Source: Rhizobium sp. Root483D2 (GTDB lineage Bacteria; Pseudomonadota; Alphaproteobacteria; Rhizobiales; Rhizobiaceae). From it: a stretch of 64,000 bases of DNA. The notes under the pieces are model-generated. The model was not told the origin of the DNA. It searched no databases and saw only the letters and a list, made by a program, of their open reading frames with translations. Within the stretch, counting starts at the first letter, position 1; every line of letters starts with the position of its first letter. The stretch lies in the NCBI RefSeq assembly GCF_001426685.1, contig NZ_LMFB01000036.1, forward strand, positions 1 to 64,000. The letters run 5' to 3'. This document shows positions 26,359-35,110 of the stretch, piece after piece. The position numbers and the translations under genes were made by a program.

Positions 26359-27849
26359 TCAAACTTCCAATGCGTTTATGGATTTCGCCAGCATTTCGGC
26401 TGGCGGCCAGCTGTCACGAAACAGGTTAAAGCGAGCGGCGATCGCCCCCTGGTTTCCTCCGGGTCGCGTTTCGCTTTGGAACTTCGGCCAATATTTTGCA
26501 TCATCCGCAGAGCCGATGATCCCGAGCCCCAGAAATCCGGCGATCGCCGCCCCGATCGCTGTCGAATGTTCGGCGTTCAGCAAAGTGCGTGTCGGTTGGC
26601 CAACTGCGTCGGCAAACCTCTGTTGAAACAATCCACTCTGGCCGAACCCGCCTGTGATCGTCAGCGGGCTGATTGTGCGCCCGAGGCTGCGGAAAACATC
26701 GAGGATGAGCCGCATCTGAAAACAGACACCTTCCATCACCGCATTGGCCATGTCGTTCGGTCCGTGATCGCGATTGAGGCCAAAGAAGGTTCCCGCAGGA
26801 AGCGCTGTCCAATACGGCGTCCGCTCTCCTTGCAGATACGGCAGGAAGCAGGGCTCCCTGCCCTCGGGCTGTCCTTCCGCCAAAGCGATATCGGCAATTT
26901 CACGTGGCGATTTGCCCAGGAGCCTGGCAACCCATTCGATGGAGGCGCCTGCCGCCTGCATCGATCCCGTCTCGACGTAGAGACCGGGAATAATATGCGC
27001 AAACGTTGCCAGACGCCGATCCGCATCGACGACGGGATCGGCGGAGGTGAAGGAAATCCAGGCACTGGTCCCGAGGGCCGCATAAGCATCCCCTTGAAGA
27101 AGGGCACCGGCGCCAGCGGCTGTCGCCGGTCCATCGCCGCCGCCCATGACGACCGGCAATCCTGCAGAAAGCCCAAGGAGCGTCGCCATATCCTGCGACA
27201 ATGGACCCGCAATGGTGGTCGACGATAGAATTTCGGGAGCGAGCCTCTCGTCGATCCCGTACAAGGCAAGGAGATCATTGGCCCACCCGCCCTTTCGAAG
27301 GTCGATTAGGCCGGTGCAGGAGGCATCCGAGAGGTCCGTCGCCAATCGGCCGGTGAGCTTAGCGACGATCCAGTCTTTCGGCTGAATGAACGCGTGGGCC
27401 TGGCGCATCAAGTGGGGTTCGTTCCGGTGAAGCCATGCCAGTTTCGGCGCCGTGTAAGTTGCAGTGGCCGGGTTGCCGGTCACCGCATAGAGCCTGTCGG
27501 CTCCGGCCGTATCCGATGCAGATTTCGCCTCCTTTTCTGCGCGCTGATCGGACCAGATAATACAAGGCCGCAAGGGATCGAACGCCCTGTCGACAATCAG
27601 CCCCGCAGACATCTGACCGGTGAAGACGAGGCCCTTCGCATTGGCGAGAGAAAGTTTCTGGCCAAGGGTCTGCAATGCCTCTATCAGCGCTCGGAGCCAA
27701 TCCGCCGGATCCTGCTCGGTCCATCCCTGTGGCGAAACCCTGGTCCCGTAACCCTGCCGCGCAGTGGCAAGCACCACACCCGTATCATCGACGAGAGCAG
27801 CCTTAAGCGACGATGTACCGATATCCGCGGCAATGATCGTGTTGCTCAT
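26359..27849 (-). CDS. FGGY-family carbohydrate kinase (xylulokinase-like)
   Basis: 496 residues, full length. The N-terminal ATPase fold opens IIAADIGTSSLKAALVDD; further family motifs are GWTEQDPADW, GQMSAGLIV, an IIWSDQR region, GGGDGPATAAGAGAL, and TITGGFGQSGLFQQRFAD near the C-terminus. Xylulokinase is the closest named family, but the neighbouring polyol-phosphate dehydrogenase suggests that it phosphorylates a polyol or ketose taken up by this operon. It overlaps the dehydrogenase by 4 bases. Confidence 0.85.
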   Translation of the reverse strand: MSNTIIAADIGTSSLKAALVDDTGVVLATARQGYGTRVSPQGWTEQDPADWLRALIEALQTLGQKLSLANAKGLVFTGQMSAGLIVDRAFDPLRPCIIWSDQRAEKEAKSASDTAGADRLYAVTGNPATATYTAPKLAWLHRNEPHLMRQAHAFIQPKDWIVAKLTGRLATDLSDASCTGLIDLRKGGWANDLLALYGIDERLAPEILSSTTIAGPLSQDMATLLGLSAGLPVVMGGGDGPATAAGAGALLQGDAYAALGTSAWISFTSADPVVDADRRLATFAHIIPGLYVETGSMQAAGASIEWVARLLGKSPREIADIALAEGQPEGREPCFLPYLQGERTPYWTALPAGTFFGLNRDHGPNDMANAVMEGVCFQMRLILDVFRSLGRTISPLTITGGFGQSGLFQQRFADAVGQPTRTLLNAEHSTAIGAAIAGFLGLGIIGSADDAKYWPKFQSETRPGGNQGAIAARFNLFRDSWPPAEMLAKSINALEV

Positions 27850-28925
27850 GGATCGACCCGTTCGAGCGATGAGGCTAACCGGCGGAAAACCGGGTGCGAG
27901 ACATGTGTTGTCCAGGCGTTCTGCAGGTGTGCCGCTGCACGTCTTGCGTCGGGTTCGGCGCTGGCGATGATGGCGGAAAGAACTGGAATTGCCCCATCGA
28001 TGTCTTGCCCGGCGTCGAATTCCGTCAGCACGGGCTCCATGAAACGTTCTTCCGGCGCGAATTTACGCCACGGATCGCGCGCAACGGTTTCGATCCGGCG
28101 GGAAATTGCGGGGTTTCCCAACCTCCGGATGTTCAGGGCCTGATAATCCGCCAATTCCTGCGCATCAAAGCCGAACACGCGAACGAGATGATGTCGCAGC
28201 AGCGTCAGTACCGGCTCGAGACGTTGTAGGATATCGCGATCGTTGATCGCTTGATGAAGGTAGGAATATCCTTTCGCCTTGCCGAGGAAAGACATGGCAT
28301 CTGCGAGCGTGTTGACGAGGTAACGCTTCCGGAAAAACAGCCGGTCAACATCCGGCGCGACATCGGGGCCAGTGAACCAGGGGGCCCCCTCAAACTCGGC
28401 AACCCATTCCGTATAGGATTCGGTTTCGACAAGGATATCAGATGGAGAGGCTGCGCAGATGCGGTCCACCACGCAATCTGGGCATGATATGCTGCCTGCT
28501 AGCCCAGCATCAATATCCGCAAACAACGCCTTGATATGCGCACCGACCTTGCGAAGATTTTCACAACCGACAACGGTGCGCGGCGAAAGCGGGCTGTCTT
28601 CCCAGATCGCGGTCAGACGGGCGGCGACTGTGGGAAGATTGCTAACCTGCACCGAGGTTGTGACGAAATTAGTTTTGGCGATAAACGCGTTCAGATCGTC
28701 ATCGTCCCGGCCAATCGCAAAAGCATGCACAACCGGGACGAAGATATCCTGACGCGTGCCGTTCTCCAAAACGGCGATGGGGTAGCCGCTTCTGTCACTG
28801 ATCTGATCAACCAGCGCAATATTCGTGTCGGCAATAGCCAAGGGCACTTTTCTTGCGGCGAGCATCGGCAGGATAAGCCCGCGCCCAAGGGCACCCGCGC
28901 CAAAATGAAGCGATACCTGATCCAT
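27846..28925 (-). CDS. Mannitol-1-phosphate 5-dehydrogenase-like enzyme
   Basis: 359 residues of the polyol-specific long-chain dehydrogenase family. The N-terminal HFGAGALGRGLILPML is the NAD-binding motif of MtlD, followed by CENLRK and FFRKRYLVNTLADAMSFLG. It would oxidise a hexitol or pentitol phosphate to a ketose phosphate. Coupling to the upstream-overlapping kinase gene makes a phosphorylate-then-oxidise route likely. The exact polyol is not readable from the sequence. Confidence 0.82.
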   Translation of the reverse strand: MDQVSLHFGAGALGRGLILPMLAARKVPLAIADTNIALVDQISDRSGYPIAVLENGTRQDIFVPVVHAFAIGRDDDDLNAFIAKTNFVTTSVQVSNLPTVAARLTAIWEDSPLSPRTVVGCENLRKVGAHIKALFADIDAGLAGSISCPDCVVDRICAASPSDILVETESYTEWVAEFEGAPWFTGPDVAPDVDRLFFRKRYLVNTLADAMSFLGKAKGYSYLHQAINDRDILQRLEPVLTLLRHHLVRVFGFDAQELADYQALNIRRLGNPAISRRIETVARDPWRKFAPEERFMEPVLTEFDAGQDIDGAIPVLSAIIASAEPDARRAAAHLQNAWTTHVSHPVFRRLASSLERVDP

Positions 28926-28934
28926 CCCGGCTCC

Positions 28935-29759
28935 CTACTTCAGCGCGCCGAGGCTCAGGCCCCGGACGAGATATTTCTGAAGGGTGATGACAAGAACGAC
29001 AACCGGGAACGTTGCGATCAAGCCGGCCGCGGAGAGCTTACCCCAGTCCACAGCCAGGAAGCCGACATATTCCGTTCCCATGAAAACCGGTAAGGTCCGC
29101 ACATTGATGCTGGTCAGCGTGATGGAGAAGAACAACTCGTTCCATGAGAGGATGAAAGCAAGCGCCGCAACCGTCACCAACCCGGGAGCCGCCGATGGCA
29201 GAACGATCTGCAGCAAGGTTCTCAATTTGGACGCCCCGTCCACATACGCCGCCTCCTCAACTTCTATAGGAAGCGCATCGATGAAGCTGCGCATCACCCA
29301 AACGATGAGTGCAAGAACGACCAGGACATGGGCGAGAATGAGCCCTGCCCTCGTATCGATGAGACCAAGTTGCTTATAGACCTGCAGCAACGGCACGACG
29401 ATCACGATGGCCGGCAGCATCTTTGTTGAGAGAATGAATTCCGCCAGCTCGAACCGCCCGCGCATGCTCGATCGAGACAACGCATAGGCAAATGGAACGC
29501 CGATCAGCATGCCGATCAGCACCGAGCCGGTGGCGACGGTGAAACTGTCGAGCATGGCTTGCCTGAAGCCGGAAGAGCGCAGCACTTCCGTATAATTGGC
29601 CAGGGTCGGGACGAATATGAACTTGGGTGGAAAAGCGATCGTATCGAGTTTTCCCTTCAGCGACTGTAGGATCATCCAGGCAACCGGAGCAAGGATGATG
29701 GCATTGCCGATGACCAGCCAGAGATAGGCGAGTGTGCGGGCAAAAACGGAATGCTTCAT
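28935..29759 (-). CDS. Carbohydrate ABC transporter permease (MalG type)
   Basis: 274 residues with about six membrane spans and the EAA loop EEAAYVDGASKLRTLLQIVLP. It overlaps the partner permease by 4 bases and lies 9 bases from the dehydrogenase. It forms the second membrane subunit of the importer. Confidence 0.93.
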   Translation of the reverse strand: MKHSVFARTLAYLWLVIGNAIILAPVAWMILQSLKGKLDTIAFPPKFIFVPTLANYTEVLRSSGFRQAMLDSFTVATGSVLIGMLIGVPFAYALSRSSMRGRFELAEFILSTKMLPAIVIVVPLLQVYKQLGLIDTRAGLILAHVLVVLALIVWVMRSFIDALPIEVEEAAYVDGASKLRTLLQIVLPSAAPGLVTVAALAFILSWNELFFSITLTSINVRTLPVFMGTEYVGFLAVDWGKLSAAGLIATFPVVVLVITLQKYLVRGLSLGALK

Positions 29760-30604
29760 GAGGAGCCCTCCTTGAGCAGCGCGCGGCCGATGGGGCGCGC
29801 GCAGATCAGCGTGACCACGAGCAGCACGACACCGATGGTTGCTGCCGTTTCCGGCTTGAAAAACTGAAACGCTTCCTTGTAGGCTCTGATCACCATGGTC
29901 TCGGACGAACGCCCCGGGCCGCCCTGCGTCATGACGTAAATCGCGTCGAAAGCCTTGAACGCTTCCATGAAACGAAACACGAATGTGACGAGCATCACGT
30001 CGCGAAGAAGTGGTATGGAAATCTTGAAGAGTTCCTGACGGGCATTCGCACCGTCAATACGGGCAGCCTCCATGACATCGCCAGGCAGAGAACGAAAGCC
30101 GGCATGCAGAATGGCAAAGCAGAATGGCGTCCACTGCCAGATATCGACCATCATGACCGTGGCAAGCGCCGTCGATGTTCCCGTTGCCCAGCCCGGGCCG
30201 GCGATCCCCACCATCTTCAACACGGAATTGACGACACCCAATGCAGGATTAAGCATCATGCCGAAGGTCAGGCTAGAAACGACAGGCATCATTGCAAGCG
30301 GAATGATCAGGATGGAGGAGAAAAACCGCCGTCCGACCGTCACGAACTCGAGACTGTAGGCGAACAGAAAACCGAGGAACATGCTGATGACGGTGGATCC
30401 GATGGTGAAGACCAGAGTGTTGCGAACCACCGCCCAGAACCCGTCAAGCGATGCCATGGATCCGAAGTTGGACAGCGTCAGTCCGTCGGCGCCCCAGAAG
30501 GCATTTTTCAAGGTGATGATGGTGGGGTAGATCAGCAGCGACAGAAGCGTAACAGCGACAGGCAGCGTGAGCATGTAAGCGAACTTGGAACGTCGCAGAA
30601 GCAT
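29756..30604 (-). CDS. Carbohydrate ABC transporter permease (MalF type)
   Basis: About 282 residues, opening MLLRRSKFAYMLTLPV. CGGAG lies about 10 bases upstream of ATG 30604; the much longer frame reaching 30928 overlaps the binding-protein gene and is not coding. The EAA loop is MEAARIDGANARQELFKIS. Six membrane spans are predicted. It pairs with the MalG-type permease. Confidence 0.92.
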   Translation of the reverse strand: MLLRRSKFAYMLTLPVAVTLLSLLIYPTIITLKNAFWGADGLTLSNFGSMASLDGFWAVVRNTLVFTIGSTVISMFLGFLFAYSLEFVTVGRRFFSSILIIPLAMMPVVSSLTFGMMLNPALGVVNSVLKMVGIAGPGWATGTSTALATVMMVDIWQWTPFCFAILHAGFRSLPGDVMEAARIDGANARQELFKISIPLLRDVMLVTFVFRFMEAFKAFDAIYVMTQGGPGRSSETMVIRAYKEAFQFFKPETAATIGVVLLVVTLICARPIGRALLKEGSS

Positions 30605-30632
30605 CGGCAGAACTCCGATAGTCAATTCGTGA

Positions 30633-30658
30633 ATCGTGCCCCTGGAAGGGGGCACGAT
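30633..30658 (-). promoter_or_regulatory. Perfect stem-loop between binding protein and permease
   Basis: ATCGTGCCCC-TGGAAG-GGGGCACGAT gives 10-base perfect arms and a 6-base loop, 28 bases after the binding-protein stop and 28 before the permease start. It has no T-run. It probably protects the upstream message and gives excess binding protein. Confidence 0.6.
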
Positions 30659-30686
30659 AAAGGTCGAAATTACATCGTGCTTAACC

Positions 30687-31970
30687 TCAAACCAGGATTT
30701 TTTCCCATTCGGACTGCACCTTGTCGAGTGCCTCGCTCGCCTGCACGTTGCCCAGAATGGCCTCTTGGACCTGCGCGCGCAACGGGTCCATGAGTTCGAA
30801 GAACTTGAGGTTGGCCGGAGAGACAACGGCAGTTTCCAGTGATGTGCGGACAGCCTCCAGGAACTCGTCCGGGAAGACGCTCGACAATCCTTCGAGCTTC
30901 CAGGCAGAGGCGCGCGGAGCAAGGACACCCTTCATGGCGATCTTTGCCTGCAGGTCCTTGGATGTTGCCCATTGAAGGAACAGCCAGCCGGCTTCCGGCT
31001 CAGGCGCGTTGCTGGCGAGCGAAATTGTCCAGAAATGGGAGTGCCCATGGCGACCGCCCGGACCTTCGACGAATGGCGCAACGCCAACCTTGCCGACGAT
31101 CGTAGACGATTCCTTGTCCTGCAGACGACTGTAGATTACAGACGAGTCCAGGAACATGGCTGCCTGACCCGAAAGCATCGCGGTATTGATCTCGTCCCAG
31201 CCGTAACTGGTCATTCCCGGGGGGCAATAACTCGCCAGTTTCACATAGGCTTCGAGAGCCTGTTTTGCTTCGCCCGAATTGATCAAAGGCTTCAGGTTGC
31301 CATCGACATATTCGCCACCAAAAGAACGCACGAAACCATAGAACGGCCACCAGTTGTCATTGCCGCCGCGCATGGTCATGCCCGAGACAGTGCCGCCTTC
31401 AGAAATCTTGGCAGCCGCAGCGATGGTTTCCGCAACCGTCTTTGGCGGTTCAACGCCGGCGGCTTTCAGCAATTCGGTATTGTAGACGAGCGTCTGCGCC
31501 TCGGCGGTGATAGCGACGCGGTCTGCATATTTACCGCCGATCTTCGAAACGTCGCGAGCCGCCGGGAAGAAGTCATCCCAGTCATAGGCGGCCTTGTCAG
31601 TCAGCTTTGCATTGTCGAGATAGGGAGCGATATCGCGCGTCCAGCCCTTCTCTTGATAGGAGGGCGCATCGTAATATTGCGTCATGAAGACGTCCTGACT
31701 GAACACGCCCCCAGTCAGATCTGCGACGATCTTGGTCAGATACTGCGCTTCCGGCAATTTCGTTAGCTTGACTGTGATGCCTGTCAGGTCCTGAAATTCG
31801 TTGATCATCGGCTCGATTGCCTCCTGCCAAGGATGGCGGGCCATGGCGACGCTGATCGTCTTTCCGGAATGCTGCTTCCAGTCAAAACTGGATTGCGCAT
31901 ATGCACTGCGCAAAAGATAGGGTGCAGCCAAAGCTGCACCCGTGGCCATTAGAAAATTGCGACGCTTCAT
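30687..31970 (-). CDS. Carbohydrate ABC transporter binding protein (family 1)
   Basis: 427 residues. The N-terminus MKRRNFLMATGAALAAPYLL has twin arginines, and cleavage near AYA-Q suggests Tat or Sec export. The mature protein has the MalE-like extracellular solute-binding pattern (WQEAIEPMINEFQDLTGI, LAPRASAWKLE). It is the first gene of the minus-strand operon and faces the isomerase gene across a region with two LacI-type operators. The ligand is probably a polyol or small sugar. Confidence 0.92.
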   Translation of the reverse strand: MKRRNFLMATGAALAAPYLLRSAYAQSSFDWKQHSGKTISVAMARHPWQEAIEPMINEFQDLTGITVKLTKLPEAQYLTKIVADLTGGVFSQDVFMTQYYDAPSYQEKGWTRDIAPYLDNAKLTDKAAYDWDDFFPAARDVSKIGGKYADRVAITAEAQTLVYNTELLKAAGVEPPKTVAETIAAAAKISEGGTVSGMTMRGGNDNWWPFYGFVRSFGGEYVDGNLKPLINSGEAKQALEAYVKLASYCPPGMTSYGWDEINTAMLSGQAAMFLDSSVIYSRLQDKESSTIVGKVGVAPFVEGPGGRHGHSHFWTISLASNAPEPEAGWLFLQWATSKDLQAKIAMKGVLAPRASAWKLEGLSSVFPDEFLEAVRTSLETAVVSPANLKFFELMDPLRAQVQEAILGNVQASEALDKVQSEWEKILV

Positions 31971-32002
31971 GGTTTCCTCCCAAGCCTCCCAACCGATAGG
32001 GC

Positions 32003-32020
32003 TGATATTTCGATATACCT
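32003..32020. promoter_or_regulatory. LacI-type operator 1 (TGATATTT-CG-ATATACCT)
   Basis: A pseudo-palindrome with a central CG, the hallmark of LacI-family operators. It overlaps the likely -10 of the binding-protein operon: on the minus strand TTGACG (32033-32038) is followed by TATATC or TATCGA within the operator. Its partner lies at 32185-32202 with nearly the same sequence. Confidence 0.6.
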
Positions 32021-32184
32021 ATATTTTGGTAGCGTCAAACGAAAAGACCCGGATATTGAGTGCTGGTCATAAGAATTTTTCATGATTATTGATAATAGAC
32101 ACTGCTTTGCCGAAATTTCTGGGCACTTAAACGAGAATGTCAATTCGATGGAGGGTAGGGAGAGATAAAAATGTTGCGTCAAAT

Positions 32185-32202
32185 TGATATATCGTTATAC
32201 CA
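32185..32202. promoter_or_regulatory. LacI-type operator 2 (TGATATAT-CG-TTATACCA)
   Basis: A near copy of operator 1 with a central CG, 182 bases away. It overlaps a candidate plus-strand promoter, TTGCGT (32174-32179), N16, TATACC (32196-32201), for the isomerase-LacI-epimerase operon. The LacI regulator encoded at 34060 is the obvious ligand, and looping between the two sites is possible. Confidence 0.6.
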
Positions 32203-32253
32203 TAAGACGGGTATCGATTGGTTTCTTCGTGCCGGATTTTGGGAGGACCTACG

Positions 32254-33981
32254 GTGAGCTACGACAAACGACCAAGCGTAAAATTCGACAGTGGCGAAAA
32301 GCCGGTCGTCCGCGGATGGCCGTCAATCATGGACGAAATTCTCAGCGCTACTTCCGATGTCGCGATCTGCCTGGAAACCTATCCGGGCGTCGATTTAGCG
32401 GAGATCGAGGAGCAGTTTGTAACAGCTATGGACAACGTACTGGTCATCCGTGCTGCCGAACTTATGCTGCCCGAAACCAAACTCTCCACCATGCTTGACC
32501 GCTTCCTGACTGACGATCGTGTGTTCGGTTACATGGCACCATTTCAGATGTCGGAGTTTTTCGATCCCGAGAAAATCCTGAAAGCCAAGGCAAAAGCGGT
32601 TGAGGCACAGGGCAGTGGCAGGCGCGTTCTCATTATAGGCTGCGGTGCGGGGCTGGTGTTGGAGAGCGCTCTTCTCGTTTATGCCGATATGCCCCGTTGG
32701 GAGATCCAGAAGCGTATGCGCGCCGGCCAGCGGAATTTGACAATCGATAACCCGCGCGAAGATATTCTGGTCAAATACAAGCGCGGCTATTTCATCGAGT
32801 GGCGTGCAGCCGATCGGTGGAAAATGTCGCTTTTCGACCGCGTGCACACGTTCCTCGACACGACCATACCAGACGATCCCCGATCGATTGACGGCGAAAC
32901 GATGCGTGCCGCCTTGCAGCACACCGTCACGCGCCCGTTCCGCGTTGTGCCATACTTCGACCCTGGCGTCTGGGGCGGTAATTGGATGAAGGACAAGTTC
33001 GAGTTGCCGGATGGCCCGGCCAATTATGCCTGGGGTTTCGACTGCGTACCCGAGGAAAACAGCCTTGTGCTTGATTTCGATGGTATGGAGTTCGAGATTC
33101 CGTCGATCAATCTCGTTCTTCGGCAACCCGAACAGTTACTCGGGGCACGTGTTTATTCGCGTTTCGGGCCTGAATTCCCCATCCGCTTCGACTTTCTCGA
33201 CACGATCGGCGGCGGGAATCTGTCTCTTCAGGTCCATCCGCTGGCCGGTTACGCCCGTGATCAATTCGGAATTTCCTACACCCAAGATGAAAGCTATTAC
33301 ATTCTAGAGGCCCGACCGGATGCCTGCGTCTATCTCGGCATGAAAGACGGCGTGCGCGCAGACGATTTCTTTTCCGAACTTACAGCTGCGCAATCTGGCG
33401 GTTTGCCGCTGGATGTCGAAAAATTCGTCAACAAATGGCCAGCGGCCAAACATGATCACTTTTCCATACCGGCCGGAACGATCCATTGCTCGGGCAGCGG
33501 TTCGGTCGTTCTCGAAATTAGCGCCACACCCTATATTTTCACCTTCAAGCTCTGGGACTGGGGACGGCTTGGGCTCGATGGCCTACCACGCCCTGTCCAT
33601 ATCGATCATGGCAAGGCAGTTCTTCGAGAAGATCGGGACACTACATGGGCCGAGCGCGAGGTTATCGATCATATCGAGGTTTTGTCGGATAAAGATGGTG
33701 TTCGGGAAGAGCGGACGGGACTGCACCCGCTTGAATTCATCGAAACGCGACGCCACTGGTTTACGGAGAGAGTAGAACATTTCACGGAGGGCAGCGTGCA
33801 TGTTCTCAACCTTGTTGAAGGTGACGGGATCATCGTCGAGAGCCCGGCGGGCACTTTCAAGCCCTTTAGGGCAGGATACGCGGAAACGTTCATCGTACCG
33901 GCCGGAGTCGAGGCCTATACGATCAGACCTGTCGATCCCACCCGGCCTCATGCAACAATTAGAGCGTCGGTCAGATCATAG
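32254..33981 (+). CDS. Class I mannose-6-phosphate isomerase-like protein with long N-terminal domain
   Basis: About 575 residues. The C-terminal cupin part has the type I isomerase metal motif LSLQVHP, then IPAGTIHCSGSGSVVLEIS. The first about 230 residues form an extra domain (RRVLIIGCGAGLVLESALLV, DMPRWEIQKRMRAGQ) resembling the nucleoside-kinase-like N-terminal region seen in long variants. GGGAGGA places the start at GTG 32254. It would interconvert mannose 6-phosphate and fructose 6-phosphate or a related sugar phosphate; the role of the extra domain is unknown. Confidence 0.8.
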   Translation: MSYDKRPSVKFDSGEKPVVRGWPSIMDEILSATSDVAICLETYPGVDLAEIEEQFVTAMDNVLVIRAAELMLPETKLSTMLDRFLTDDRVFGYMAPFQMSEFFDPEKILKAKAKAVEAQGSGRRVLIIGCGAGLVLESALLVYADMPRWEIQKRMRAGQRNLTIDNPREDILVKYKRGYFIEWRAADRWKMSLFDRVHTFLDTTIPDDPRSIDGETMRAALQHTVTRPFRVVPYFDPGVWGGNWMKDKFELPDGPANYAWGFDCVPEENSLVLDFDGMEFEIPSINLVLRQPEQLLGARVYSRFGPEFPIRFDFLDTIGGGNLSLQVHPLAGYARDQFGISYTQDESYYILEARPDACVYLGMKDGVRADDFFSELTAAQSGGLPLDVEKFVNKWPAAKHDHFSIPAGTIHCSGSGSVVLEISATPYIFTFKLWDWGRLGLDGLPRPVHIDHGKAVLREDRDTTWAEREVIDHIEVLSDKDGVREERTGLHPLEFIETRRHWFTERVEHFTEGSVHVLNLVEGDGIIVESPAGTFKPFRAGYAETFIVPAGVEAYTIRPVDPTRPHATIRASVRS

Positions 33982-34059
33982 AATTTTGCTCGGCTTGCAT
34001 GTCTCCATCATTCGGGGATATTGCCGGAGCGTCACGCTTGAGGAGATGGATCGGATGTC

Positions 34060-35079
34060 ATGAACCAGCGCATCAACATCGATGATATCGCGCAAGCCGC
34101 GGGCGTTTCCAAGGCGACGGTGTCGCAGGTTTTGCGCAATGCTGGACGCATATCGCCCGAGACCCGCGAGCAGGTGATGAAAGTCGCGCAGTCATTGGGC
34201 TACGTCTACAACCGCGCAGCTGCCAACCTGCGTGCGGGGCAATCGACGACGGTCGGCATCGGCGTCAGCTCATTGTCCAATCCTTTCTTTGCGGAACTCG
34301 TTTCAGGCGCTGCCGAGACGCTCGAGGACGCCGGCTTCTTCCCGATGATCGTCAATGTCGAGGACAATCTCGTTCGACAGCAACGCTTCGGCACGTCGCT
34401 GCGCGAAAATATGTGCGCAGGCGCTGTCCTCTGCGTCGCCCCTGATACGACGCCGAAGATGCTTGCCGAATGGAAGGCCGCCGTGTCGCATTGCGTCATG
34501 GTGCTGCGCCCGCCCAAAGCGGCCCTGTTCGATTTCGTCGGCGTCGATAACGTCGAGGGCAGTATGGCGGCGGCGCAACATTTGATCGAACTCGGCCATC
34601 GCACGATCGCCTATATTGGCGGAACATCGACTTCGACATCCCGCGAAGCCCGCATCAACGGCTGGCGACAAGTTTTGTCCGAAGAAGGGATCGAGGTCGG
34701 CGACGATCTCATCGAGCCATGCGGTGCAACCATTGCCGAGGGGTCCGAGGCCGTGCGGCGCGTGCTGAAACGGCGGCCGGATGTCACAGGAATCGTCTGT
34801 CATCAGGATATCGTTGCGTTCGGCGTGACGATCGGTCTACGCAAACTTTTGCTGGAGCCGGGCCGCGAAGTGTCCATTGTCGGCTTCGACGATATCTCGA
34901 TGTCGGCGGAATGGGATCCGGCTATGACGACCATATCCGTCACGCCCCGCGCACTCGGCAATGAATCTGCACGACTGCTTTTGCGCCGGATCAACCAGCC
35001 CGACGCATCGTTGCAATCCATATTCATCCGTCCGAAGCTGATCATCCGTGCGTCAACCGCAGCCGTGCAGAATCGATGA
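34060..35079 (+). CDS. LacI-family transcriptional regulator
   Basis: 339 residues. The N-terminal helix-turn-helix and hinge (IDDIAQAAGVSKATVSQVLR) and a periplasmic-binding-like effector domain (VGIGVSSLSNPFFAELVSGA, SIVGFDDISMSAEWDP) are complete. It lies between the isomerase and the epimerase in one operon, 78 and 31 bases apart. The two CG-centred operators at 32003 and 32185 are its likely targets; the effector is probably a sugar or polyol from this pathway. Confidence 0.92.
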   Translation: MNQRINIDDIAQAAGVSKATVSQVLRNAGRISPETREQVMKVAQSLGYVYNRAAANLRAGQSTTVGIGVSSLSNPFFAELVSGAAETLEDAGFFPMIVNVEDNLVRQQRFGTSLRENMCAGAVLCVAPDTTPKMLAEWKAAVSHCVMVLRPPKAALFDFVGVDNVEGSMAAAQHLIELGHRTIAYIGGTSTSTSREARINGWRQVLSEEGIEVGDDLIEPCGATIAEGSEAVRRVLKRRPDVTGIVCHQDIVAFGVTIGLRKLLLEPGREVSIVGFDDISMSAEWDPAMTTISVTPRALGNESARLLLRRINQPDASLQSIFIRPKLIIRASTAAVQNR

Positions 35080-35110
35080 CCCACTTGGTTGAAGCCAAGG
35101 GAGATACCAC

